From positions 1-64,000 of the forward strand of contig CADCEF010000032.1 of assembly GCA_902800365.1 (NCBI GenBank): a stretch of 64,000 nt of DNA. The letters run 5' to 3'. A model generated the notes under the pieces. That model had not been told where the DNA came from, made no database searches, and saw only the letters and a program-made list of their open reading frames with translations. The translations under genes and the position numbers were made by a program. Of this stretch, positions 22,955 through 30,303 are shown one piece after another (position 1 is the stretch's first letter; each line of letters starts with the position of its first letter). The stretch is from an uncultured Prevotella sp. GTDB taxonomy: Bacteria; Bacteroidota; Bacteroidia; Bacteroidales; Bacteroidaceae.

Positions 22955-22975
22955 TGTATATACTCTCCCTATACA
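22955..22975. promoter_or_regulatory. Possible operator in the R-M operon leader
   Basis: TGTATA (22955-22960) and TATACA (22970-22975) form an inverted repeat with 9-nt spacing, about 80 nt downstream of the operon promoter. Offered only as a candidate site. Confidence 0.3.
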
Positions 22976-23054
22976 TAGTTTTTTAACGGTAAGGTAAAAT
23001 AAAATCACCTATCAATAGAGTATTGTATTACTACGATTAGCCAGTACTTGATTG

Positions 23055-23084
23055 CAAAGGTACAAAAACTTTTTGGATTAACAA
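23055..23084 (-). promoter_or_regulatory. Promoter of the restriction-modification operon
   Basis: Minus-strand -7 TACCTTTG (23055-23062), 19-nt spacer, -33 TTG (23082-23084). Transcription would start near 23048, leaving a leader of about 165 nt before the small ORF and 300 nt before the methylase. Confidence 0.7.
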
Positions 23085-23173
23085 GCGGAAAACACAGAAA
23101 ATGCAGAAAACAAGCAAAAATACTTAGAAGATAAAACAGAGTTTCTTTCTATTTTTAATTTTTCCATATATTT

Positions 23174-23203
23174 TTGTTATTTCAATTTTTATTCTTAATT
23201 TTG
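23174..23203 (+). promoter_or_regulatory. Promoter of the antitoxin-like gene
   Basis: -33 TTG (23174-23176), 19-nt spacer, -7 TAATTTTG (23196-23203), 20 nt before the ATG at 23224. Confidence 0.7.
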
Positions 23204-23223
23204 CCCCCAAAAGATATAAGATT

Positions 23224-23457
23224 ATGTCAGCAATTCAGTTGTATGCCGAGATTCTTCGCAATATGAGCATTATTGCCGAAGACGAGAATCTGCTTAAACG
23301 GGCAGCTAAATATCTGCGCAAATTGGCGGCAGAGAAAAAGGAACCATCCTTGATGACGGAAGAAGAGTTCTTCGCCAAAATTGACCGTGCAGAAAAACAA
23401 CCGGGCAAGAGTTTTGAGAGTGTTGAAGAGATCGACAAATACATTCGCAGCCTATGA
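23224..23457 (+). CDS. Antitoxin-like small protein
   Basis: A 77-residue helical, charged protein (SAIQLYAEILRNMSIIAEDE, later MTEEEFFAKIDRAEKQPGKS) of the kind found upstream of RelE/ParE-type toxins in Bacteroidales. Its stop overlaps the ATG of a following small ORF by 4 nt, the usual antitoxin-toxin coupling. The partner is truncated, so this would be an orphan antitoxin. The assignment rests on size, composition and context. Confidence 0.6.
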   Translation: MSAIQLYAEILRNMSIIAEDENLLKRAAKYLRKLAAEKKEPSLMTEEEFFAKIDRAEKQPGKSFESVEEIDKYIRSL

Positions 23458-23513
23458 GCCGATATAAAGTAATTATCAAAGAAGGCAAATTTGGAGATAA
23501 AACGCAGTCATGA
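23454..23513 (+). pseudogene. Toxin-like gene truncated by a MITE
   Basis: Only 19 codons remain: MSRYKVIIKEGKFGDKTQS, then TGA. The KVII opening is typical of RelE/ParE toxins. The last codons and the stop lie inside the left arm of the inverted-repeat element at 23504-23662, and nothing resembling the rest of a toxin follows the element. Confidence 0.55.
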
Positions 23514-23662
23514 ATAGTCATTAAGTCATTAGTCATTAAGCGATGTTAATCCTCAAATCTATGCAATATATAATAATAATTAAAATTATTATTTTATATT
23601 GAGCTTAAAATCGGATTTCAGATTTCTTTAATGACTAATGACTGATGACTATTCATGACTGC
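23504..23662. mobile_element. 159-bp MITE-like element
   Basis: Left arm 23504-23539 and right arm 23628-23662 are inverted repeats of 35-36 bp differing only by TTAA versus CA in the middle. Each contains tandem GTCATTA words. The AT-rich centre is itself palindromic (AATAATAATT, AATTATTATT), so the whole can fold into one hairpin. No transposase is encoded. The arm word recurs at 11243-11272. Confidence 0.75.
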
Positions 23663-23722
23663 GGCGCAAAAAAATCTCGAAAAAAGTTAGAGATTTATTC
23701 GTTAACCGCAATCATAATGTGG

Positions 23723-23781
23723 TACCTTTGCAGCGTCAAAATATAACTCCCACGTGCGGGCGTAAAAAGTCTCACACGTGG
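23723..23781 (+). promoter_or_regulatory. HU gene promoter box and leader hairpin
   Basis: A -7 box TACCTTTG (23723-23730) is followed by CCACGTG (23750-23756) and CACGTGG (23775-23781), which can pair in the leader RNA. A hairpin AAATCTC/GAGATTT (23672-23696) precedes the promoter. The ATG is 140 nt after the box. Confidence 0.5.
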
Positions 23782-23791
23782 CCGCAAAAAT

Positions 23792-23821
23792 GAGATGTCT
23801 CGACTACGCTCGACATGACAA
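23792..23821. repeat. Partial copy of the palindromic repeat
   Basis: GAGATGTCTCGACTACGCTC continued by GACATGACA is the inverted copy of the left end of the element at 13017-13120. It lies in the leader of the HU gene. Confidence 0.75.
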
Positions 23822-23870
23822 AGGGGCGTTAGGGATGAAATATTAGTATTAACCATTAAAATTATCAATT

Positions 23871-24323
23871 ATGGCACTGAAAGTTAAAGCACAAGAGAAG
23901 TTGCAGAAGATTGGCACTCATGCTGGCAAGTATCGCTACATCATGATGCCTGAGTTGTACACCTCGGCTGCCGGCGAGGTTATCAAGGCGTGGGCCACCG
24001 AAGGTCACTCGGTAGCGCTGCCAGGATTGGGCACCATGCGATTCGGACTGCGCGCCAAGAGCGTGGAGAAGGTGGACGAGGTGAAGGCAGGACTGATTAC
24101 CAGTCGCCGCATCATCTTTACCCCAGCGGTTGAGCTGAAGGATGAGCTGGCAGGAACCGCCATCCAGATTACCTGCTACGACCGCGATGGCAAGGAGGTG
24201 AAGCGTGTTACCAGCACCGATAGCGGTGACATCGAGGATCCTGAGAACACCCAGCCATCAAATGGCGGCAATCAGGGCGGTGGCGGCTACAATAGCAGCG
24301 ATGACCCAGGAGAGGGAGATTAA
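23871..24323 (+). CDS. HU-family DNA-binding protein, mobile-element type
   Basis: A 150-residue HU-like protein. Residues about 1-110 form the HU-type fold (AAGEVIKAWATEGHSVALPG, then LGTMRFGLRAKS), and a low-complexity tail from about 125 is rich in Gly, Asn, Ser and Asp. This longer HU variant is characteristic of Bacteroidota genes next to smalltalk and VirE-like proteins. It probably binds and bends DNA. A 7-bp hairpin AGGGGCT/AGCCCCT (24336-24350) separates it from the smalltalk ORF. Confidence 0.85.
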   Translation: MALKVKAQEKLQKIGTHAGKYRYIMMPELYTSAAGEVIKAWATEGHSVALPGLGTMRFGLRAKSVEKVDEVKAGLITSRRIIFTPAVELKDELAGTAIQITCYDRDGKEVKRVTSTDSGDIEDPENTQPSNGGNQGGGGYNSSDDPGEGD

Positions 24324-24404
24324 GCGCTAAGGGTCAGGGGCTAAGCCCCTACCTTTTACACAATGTAAAAATTATAAAAATGATAATATTTAAAAATTAA
24401 TACC

Positions 24405-24506
24405 ATGACTAAGAGAGAAACGTTAAAGTTCATCGTACAGATGATCGCATCAATCGCAACTGCGATAGTTACAGCCCTGGGAGCTACAAGCTGCATGGGT
24501 ATGTAA
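24405..24506 (+). CDS. Smalltalk protein
   Basis: A 33-residue peptide, ATG 24405 to TAA 24504-24506: TKRETLKFIVQMIASIATAI then a segment ending TSCMGM. The length, the hydrophobic helix and the ending in TSCMG match the Bacteroidota smalltalk family, usually found beside HU-like DNA-binding genes, as here. It is a single membrane-spanning or lipoprotein-like peptide of unknown role. Confidence 0.85.
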   Translation: MTKRETLKFIVQMIASIATAIVTALGATSCMGM

Positions 24507-24515
24507 AGAAAGAGA

Positions 24516-24541
24516 AAGTCACCTTAGGGTGGCTTTTTTTT
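24516..24541 (+). terminator. Terminator after the smalltalk gene
   Basis: AAGTCACC and GGTGGCTT pair around a short loop, followed by T7. Confidence 0.75.
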
Positions 24542-24551
24542 CGTAAAAAAT

Positions 24552-24582
24552 TTGGAGTGTATGTAAAATTTTCGTATCTTTG
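24552..24582 (+). promoter_or_regulatory. Promoter of the 407-residue secreted protein gene
   Basis: -33 TTG (24552-24554), 20-nt spacer, -7 TATCTTTG (24575-24582), 76 nt before the ATG. Confidence 0.65.
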
Positions 24583-24657
24583 CAGGGCCAATCATATAAA
24601 ACAATATATTGAGAACGAGATAATAAACATAATATCAATTAATCAAACGTAAATGTT

Positions 24658-25881
24658 ATGAAAAAGAAAACCGTAATTATTCTGTGTTCAATGGCTGCAG
24701 TATTTGGTCTGTTCAGCTCTCTCTTTGTTGACTGGCCTGTAGATTTTAGCTCTGCCAGCGGCGACATAAGCAAGGCAAGCCGCTTCTCACGCGAGATGGA
24801 GTCGGAGAAACTTACCAACATGGCCGAGCTTCTTAAGAACGACTCAGCCTTTAAAGATGGCATAGTGATAGCCCAGGTGGTGATGCAGACCCGCGCCGCT
24901 CAGTTCGGTACGCTGGTTGACTTGTCGAACGAGGCGGCAGGCAACATCCCGGCCTTTGCTGAGGTGCTGAAGGAGATGAACGCCACACGTAAGATGGTGA
25001 ACAACGTGGTGAATTCGCTTACAGAGTCGGCCAGCAAACTGGATGCTGCCCTGGGCGGTGAGGAATGTGCCGACCTGGAACAGACCACCATCAACGCCTC
25101 ACTGGCTTACACCACCCTGCAGAAGCAGAACAAGCTGGCTAACAGTTTCATAGAGACCACCGACAAGTATCTGGAGACAGCCAAGGCTGATGATCAGCTG
25201 AAGTTCGTCCGCGACCAGTGGTTGGAGTATCAGCAGATGACAGCTGCCCTTGAGGGTGACAAGGCAAGTGCTGAGGCTTTGGCAAAGAAGGGTAACCTGC
25301 TCAGTGGCGAAAAGGCCCTTGCTGCATACCATAAATGCGACCTTAACGCTAAGATGACTGTGCTGCAAAGTTGCCAGTTGGCTCTGGGCATGAACACACC
25401 CACACAACTGGGTAGTGCTATTAATCCGGAAACACTCGGTCATGCCATTTCAACCATCCTTAGGGCTGCGAGAGTTACGGTGTTGGATATGACAGCTGAG
25501 GGGGCCCTGCAGAGCAATCAGGTTGAGAAGATCTTCAGCAACGCCCTCGATGAGGCCATGAAGAACACTTCAGCCGACGCCATTGCCAGCATGCAGAAGC
25601 TCGGCTTGGTCAATGTCCAGAAGATGGCTAGTACCCAGAAGGAAGTGGGCGAAGTGGGCGGCGGTCCGGTAGCCTTCAATTCAGCAGTTAAGATGATAGG
25701 TAGCAACAGTAATGTGATGGAGGCTTACAAAGCCATGATTGGAAGTGCCGCAAATAATGATTCGCAGAGTCAGGTCCAGAATCTGGGTCTCGTAGGTGCT
25801 CAAAACATCGGCTGTGCGATTAGGGAGACAGCCTTGGGCAACAGACCTACATTGGGCGCGCGTATTCCCTGGTATCAATAA
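24658..25881 (+). CDS. Exported helical protein of unknown function
   Basis: A 407-residue protein with an N-terminal hydrophobic segment (TVIILCSMAAVFGLFSSLFV) serving as signal peptide or anchor. The rest is alanine-rich and almost wholly helical with no motif I recognise; a stretch near 120-160 has several Leu/Ala heptads. It has its own promoter and terminator, so it is monocistronic. It may be a periplasmic coiled-coil protein. Confidence 0.7.
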   Translation: MKKKTVIILCSMAAVFGLFSSLFVDWPVDFSSASGDISKASRFSREMESEKLTNMAELLKNDSAFKDGIVIAQVVMQTRAAQFGTLVDLSNEAAGNIPAFAEVLKEMNATRKMVNNVVNSLTESASKLDAALGGEECADLEQTTINASLAYTTLQKQNKLANSFIETTDKYLETAKADDQLKFVRDQWLEYQQMTAALEGDKASAEALAKKGNLLSGEKALAAYHKCDLNAKMTVLQSCQLALGMNTPTQLGSAINPETLGHAISTILRAARVTVLDMTAEGALQSNQVEKIFSNALDEAMKNTSADAIASMQKLGLVNVQKMASTQKEVGEVGGGPVAFNSAVKMIGSNSNVMEAYKAMIGSAANNDSQSQVQNLGLVGAQNIGCAIRETALGNRPTLGARIPWYQ

Positions 25882-25884
25882 AAG

Positions 25885-25910
25885 AAGCCACCTAACGGGT
25901 GGCTTTTTTT
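25885..25910. terminator. Bidirectional terminator
   Basis: AAGCCACC (25885-25892) and GGTGGCTT (25898-25905) form a perfect stem with T7 after it on the plus strand and A-rich sequence before it. It closes the 407-residue gene and the convergent deiminase gene, whose stop lies in it. Confidence 0.75.
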
Positions 25911-27283
25911 ATGCCATTTTCTATAATGATGCCGCGGGTGGCGGGGGTGGCGAAGGTGCCGTCGAGGCGGTAGGCACGGGTGCCCCTTGTGCGGGTGTCA
26001 AGGATGGATGCGGGATTGATGCCAGTGGCGGAATCGTAGGCCTGACGCTGCAGAACCTGAGTCATGCAGTGGGCGGCGCCGTAGCCGTCGATAAGGCTCT
26101 CAAGTGGTATCCACTCTACAGTAACGCCTGCATCAGCTAAGCGCTGTTGCAACTGCTCACTCTGTCCGCCAACGGCCATGATGTGGCGCGGGGCGATGGT
26201 AAGGAAGTTGTTGGCGTAGTGCAGTTCGTCGGCCTCATCGATGGGGATGATCTCGAAACCTCGGCTGCGGATGTACTCAACGAAGGGCTGATCCTGCTGC
26301 CACAACGAGTACTGCTTGGTGCCGGGTTTGCGAGCCCAGATGTCGCACGTGCCGTATTCTGGATCGCCGGGATTGGCCTCCAGACGGCTGCGAACCATCG
26401 TACACAGGTTGCTATCGATGATGTTGAAGTGGGTGTCGAGGTGCATCTGCATCTGCCAGAGCTTATGGTCGCGAACCACAACTACGGTGTCGTGGCCGAA
26501 GGCATCGGCCTCAAGCATCTGTCGGATACCCTCGTCGTTGGTACGCATACCGCAACCTATGAACGACACGTTACCTGCAGGCAGATAGTCGCCGCCCTCA
26601 AGTCGGCCGTCGCCCTCGATGCGGAGTATGGGCTTGAGTCCGAGGTGGTTGTAGCAAAGCTCGATGATTTGAGTCTCGGGTGCGCGCTGCGAGGAGTTCA
26701 TGCTGCAGATGATGTGACCGCGAGGCGTGGTGATGCTCTGGTCGCGCGTGAAATATAGGTTCATCAGCGGATTCTGGATATACTGTGCCTCGTAGCCGGT
26801 GTTGTTGTCGGTTCGCGACAGCTTAACTGTGGGCTGCAGCAGTATGCAGCGTATAAGGTCGTTGCGACTCATCTTCTGCAGCACATCCTGACGGTAGTTT
26901 TCCATAGCCGTAGCATCCTCGTCGGGGATGCTGCTGATGTCGTAGATGAGCACGTTAGAGGCCAGCTCTCGCAGACTGTCGATGCCAACCTCCTGCAGAA
27001 TTTCCATCACGGTGTGAACGCGTATGCCGTTCTTCTCGAGCATCTCGATGTAGCCAACGTGTTCGTCGGCAGCCTTGTCGACGTCGAAGTAGTCTTCAAA
27101 CAGTCCTGCCGATGGATGGATAACGCCGTTGAACAGCTCCTGTCCCGGGGTGTGCATCAGTATATCGCCAGCCTTACTCCACTCGGCCTGCGGATATACC
27201 ATTTTCTCTGAATCCTGCGCCTGCACCGTTGCGCAAACGATGGCGAACATGGCTACAAGGGCGCATCTAATATTCCGTTTCAT
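25892..27283 (-). CDS. Exported arginine-deiminase-family protein
   Basis: A 463-residue protein with signal peptide (CALVAMFAIVCATVQAQ). Guanidino-group-modifying fold motifs are complete: FTRDQ (178-182), EGGD (229-232), HLDTHF with the catalytic histidine (281-286), and Cys406 in AAHCMTQ, the nucleophile. Arginine deiminase converts arginine to citrulline and ammonia; the export signal makes this one periplasmic or surface-located, unlike the classical cytoplasmic enzyme. No carbamate kinase or ornithine transcarbamylase gene is adjacent, so ATP-yielding arginine catabolism is not supported locally. Citrullination of peptides is possible but unproven. Confidence 0.82.
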   Translation of the reverse strand: MKRNIRCALVAMFAIVCATVQAQDSEKMVYPQAEWSKAGDILMHTPGQELFNGVIHPSAGLFEDYFDVDKAADEHVGYIEMLEKNGIRVHTVMEILQEVGIDSLRELASNVLIYDISSIPDEDATAMENYRQDVLQKMSRNDLIRCILLQPTVKLSRTDNNTGYEAQYIQNPLMNLYFTRDQSITTPRGHIICSMNSSQRAPETQIIELCYNHLGLKPILRIEGDGRLEGGDYLPAGNVSFIGCGMRTNDEGIRQMLEADAFGHDTVVVVRDHKLWQMQMHLDTHFNIIDSNLCTMVRSRLEANPGDPEYGTCDIWARKPGTKQYSLWQQDQPFVEYIRSRGFEIIPIDEADELHYANNFLTIAPRHIMAVGGQSEQLQQRLADAGVTVEWIPLESLIDGYGAAHCMTQVLQRQAYDSATGINPASILDTRTRGTRAYRLDGTFATPATRGIIIENGIKKATR

Positions 27284-27341
27284 AGTTAATTGTATAATTT
27301 ATAGTTCCGTGCGCAAAGATACAACTTTTTTTGTGAATATA

Positions 27342-27372
27342 TTGCTATTTTAGAGATTATTTCGTATTTTTG
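27342..27372 (+). promoter_or_regulatory. Promoter of the DUF1593 gene
   Basis: -33 TTG (27342-27344), 20-nt spacer, -7 TATTTTTG (27365-27372), 18 nt before the ATG. A minus-strand -7 box TATCTTTG (27314-27321) for the deiminase gene lies in the same gap. Confidence 0.6.
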
Positions 27373-27390
27373 CCACGAAATTAAGCAATC

Positions 27391-28785
27391 ATGATGATAA
27401 GGAAATTTGTTTTGGTACTGATGGCGGTGATTGGGGTGAATGCGCTCCAGGCTGCTGAGAACGACTTGAAACCGCGACTTGTGGTGTGTACGGATATTGC
27501 GCCGGCGGATGTTGAGCCCGACGATATGGAGTCGATGGTGAGGCTGATGGCGTATTCCGATATGTTTGAGATTGAGGCGCTGATAACATCGGTGGGATGG
27601 AACTGCGACCCCTACCCTGCTGAATGGGCGGAGTATCTGCAGCGAGTGATAGAGGCGTACCGCAAGGATGTGCCAAAGCTGATGAGACGCTCGGGACAGC
27701 AGGAATTCATGCCTCTTGAGGATGAGAACAAACAGCAATATATAGGCTACTGGCCGAGTGCCGACTACGTGAAGAGTCGTGCGGTGATGGGCAGTATCCA
27801 TGGCGGAATAAAGGCCATCGGAGCCGATAACGATTCGCCGGGCAGCGAGCTGCTGATACGACTGGCCGACGAGGACGACACACGACCAATCTACGTGGCT
27901 GCATGGGGCGGCGCCAACACCTTGGCACAGGCCATCTGGCGAGTTAAGCAAACTCGCTCGGCCGAGGAGTTGAAGAAGTTTGTGCGCAAGTTCCGTATCT
28001 ACACGATTACCGATCAGGACATGCAGTACAGCATGCGCATGAACCGCAGTTACAGCTCGCACATGTGGCTGAGAAAGGAGTTTGCCGATGACCTGCAGTT
28101 TGTGTGGGACGAGGGCACCTGGCAGGAGCAGTGCGAGCTGGGCAAACGCCACTGGCAGCAGCATAAGGACAACATTCAGGGCCGAGGGGCTCTTGGCGGC
28201 GAGTATCCCACATACAAGTGGGGCGTTGAGGGCGACACACCAAGTTTTCTGTATGTGATGCCAAACGGGTTGAACAATCCCGAAGACCCGCATCAATGCG
28301 GTTGGGCTGGATATCATGAGCGCGGAATGTGTGCCGACTCGCTAACCACGGCGTGGACAAGTTGGCAGGAACCTGTGCGCAGCATCAGCGTGGGCTACAA
28401 GCAGCGTTTCTATCCCGATGAGCTGAACGACTTCATGGCGCGAATGCAGTGGGCTGCCGAAGGCAAGGGCAATCTGAATCCTTATGTCGTCATTCCGAAC
28501 GACACGATAAACATCACGAGTTCGCTCAGTCTGGATGCATCGAAATCATTCGACCCCGACGGCGACAACCTGCAATTCAGCTGGTGGCAGCAGCCAGAGA
28601 TTGGCAAGACGAAAGTGAAGATTGAGCAGGCCGACCAGCCTATAGCAACCCTGCGCATTCCCGCCGATGCCAAAGGCGACACAATCCACATAATCTGCGA
28701 GGTTCACGACGATGGCCCATACCATCTCCCCGCCTACCGCCGCATAATAATTAAGAATACACTTAATAGCCAGGATTCTGAGTGA
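27391..28785 (+). CDS. DUF1593 nucleoside-hydrolase-like exported protein
   Basis: A 464-residue protein with signal peptide (FVLVLMAVIGVNALQAAE). Residues about 25-310 match DUF1593, a nucleoside-hydrolase-like domain: RLVVCTDIAPADVEPDDMES holds the acidic cluster that binds calcium in nucleoside hydrolases, and AAWGGANTLAQA is the next conserved stretch. The C-terminal 100 residues (SFDPDGDNLQFSWW) form an immunoglobulin-like domain. The substrate is probably a ribosyl or other glycosyl compound. It overlaps the convergent SusD gene by 23 nt. Confidence 0.8.
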   Translation: MMIRKFVLVLMAVIGVNALQAAENDLKPRLVVCTDIAPADVEPDDMESMVRLMAYSDMFEIEALITSVGWNCDPYPAEWAEYLQRVIEAYRKDVPKLMRRSGQQEFMPLEDENKQQYIGYWPSADYVKSRAVMGSIHGGIKAIGADNDSPGSELLIRLADEDDTRPIYVAAWGGANTLAQAIWRVKQTRSAEELKKFVRKFRIYTITDQDMQYSMRMNRSYSSHMWLRKEFADDLQFVWDEGTWQEQCELGKRHWQQHKDNIQGRGALGGEYPTYKWGVEGDTPSFLYVMPNGLNNPEDPHQCGWAGYHERGMCADSLTTAWTSWQEPVRSISVGYKQRFYPDELNDFMARMQWAAEGKGNLNPYVVIPNDTINITSSLSLDASKSFDPDGDNLQFSWWQQPEIGKTKVKIEQADQPIATLRIPADAKGDTIHIICEVHDDGPYHLPAYRRIIIKNTLNSQDSE

Positions 28786-30301
28786 GGTTCTGATTAAGTG
28801 CTCGCACCTCGGCGGGGATGGGGAAAACGGTGGTGTGACCATCCGACTCGTCGATGGCGTCAGGACCTTCGTATAGCGACTTATAGCGATGGAAACGAAT
28901 CATGTCAGGGCGGCGCCAGCCCTCCCAACAGAGTTCCAGAAGGCGCTCGTCGAAGATATTGTCGAAGGTACATTCACGAGGTGATGCGCCAGCACGATTC
29001 CTTACGGCATTAAAGTCGGCACTGCCATCCTTACCTAATCGCACCTTACATTCGGCTCGCATCAGCAGCACGTCGGCATAGCGGAAAAGCACTATGTCGT
29101 TATCTACGAGTTTGCCGTCTTTGATGGCGTTCTTGTCGAACTCATATTTGTACATTCGTGCGCCAGCCGTCTCCAAATATGGCGAACCGCTGAGGTCGAG
29201 TTGCACCTTGTCGGGCTCGTACATAAGAGGCTTTCCGGTACGGTCGGTTACGGGTTTACCATCGGGGCCATTCACATTTGTGTAGTGATAGCAATCTACG
29301 ATACGTGGATCAAGATCATCGGGGTATCCAAACACCTGCAATGCTTTAAGCGTGGCGCAAGCACCGTTCTCGCCGTTATATCCATAGGCTGCTGCATGAC
29401 GATAGTGCAGCGAGCGGATGATGTTCTGCTGCTGGTTGGAGAAGAGGTTCTTGTCCATAGGAATAGTAAAAATGTTCTCGCGCGAATACTGGTTGTAAAC
29501 CAGGAAGTTAGAGCTGTAGATTGATTCAAGACTATAACCCATATAATCCAATTCGTCGCAATAGCTGATGCACTCGTCCCATCGCGCCACACCCGTGTAA
29601 ACCTCCGACTGGAGCATGAGCTTAGCCAGGATGAAAAACACCACAGGTTGGGTGATGCGGCCGTAGTAGTCGCCCTCGCGGGTGCTGTTTTCGTCGGGCA
29701 GGAAGTTGAGAACGCTATGTAGCTCGTCGACGCAGAAATTGAACACCACAGCGCGCTGCTCGCGCTTCACCTCGTTCATCGATACGCTGCTGTTGGTAAC
29801 TAATGGCACATCGCCAAAGAGGTCGATGAGATACCAGTAGAACATGGCACGCAGCGCTCTCACCTCTGATGTCCAGACGAGGTGGTTATCTTCGCCAGCA
29901 AGGTCTTTGTAGGCGTCGAGAGTCTCGAGCGACCTGTTGCACAGCGTGATGACCTTATAGAGATAAAGCCACGAGTTCTTCATCAAATCGTGCCCGTCTG
30001 TCCACGAGTGCTTATACATGGCCTGCCACAATCCGCCGTCGTACCAGTCGCCGCCACGAAGTGGTATCAAGGCTTCGTCGCTGCCAAAGGTCTGCAGGTC
30101 GTAAATGCCTCGGTTGGTGCCTTGCAACCCCTGACCGTCTTCGTATCCGCCTATGTAGTTATATAAGGTAGAAACGGTGTTGAGATACAGGTTCTCCTTG
30201 GATGTGTAGGCCGCACTCTCGGGCAGCTCGCTGCTTGGAGTCTCATCGAGCGAGCACGACGCAAAAGCGATGGCGATGAAGAGGAAGATATACTTTTTCA
30301 T
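28763..30301 (-). CDS. SusD/RagB-family outer-membrane lipoprotein
   Basis: A 512-residue lipoprotein; signal peptide ends in FASC at about residues 13-16. Typical SusD features: the TPR-like N-terminal half with AYTSKENLYLNTVSTLYNY, the ALRAMFYWYLIDLFGDVPLV signature at about 150-170, and the C-terminal RRPDMIRFHRY followed by FPIPAEV. It forms the lid over the SusC transporter and captures substrate. It starts 2 nt after the SusC gene stop, as in standard SusCD operons. The substrate is unknown; no glycoside hydrolase is adjacent except the convergent DUF1593 gene. Confidence 0.92.
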   Translation of the reverse strand: MKKYIFLFIAIAFASCSLDETPSSELPESAAYTSKENLYLNTVSTLYNYIGGYEDGQGLQGTNRGIYDLQTFGSDEALIPLRGGDWYDGGLWQAMYKHSWTDGHDLMKNSWLYLYKVITLCNRSLETLDAYKDLAGEDNHLVWTSEVRALRAMFYWYLIDLFGDVPLVTNSSVSMNEVKREQRAVVFNFCVDELHSVLNFLPDENSTREGDYYGRITQPVVFFILAKLMLQSEVYTGVARWDECISYCDELDYMGYSLESIYSSNFLVYNQYSRENIFTIPMDKNLFSNQQQNIIRSLHYRHAAAYGYNGENGACATLKALQVFGYPDDLDPRIVDCYHYTNVNGPDGKPVTDRTGKPLMYEPDKVQLDLSGSPYLETAGARMYKYEFDKNAIKDGKLVDNDIVLFRYADVLLMRAECKVRLGKDGSADFNAVRNRAGASPRECTFDNIFDERLLELCWEGWRRPDMIRFHRYKSLYEGPDAIDESDGHTTVFPIPAEVRALNQNLTQNPGY

Positions 30302-30303
30302 GT

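Noticed and set aside
24336-24350. AGGGGCT/AGCCCCT hairpin as a terminator after the HU gene
   Set aside because: No T tract follows, and the smalltalk gene downstream is expected to be co-transcribed.
10392-24506. Calling a complete prophage or conjugative element
   Set aside because: No integrase, capsid, tail, relaxase or transfer gene is visible and no flanking direct repeats were found.
27286-28317. 343-codon minus-strand ORF opposite the DUF1593 gene
   Set aside because: Antisense shadow of a gene with signal peptide and conserved motifs.
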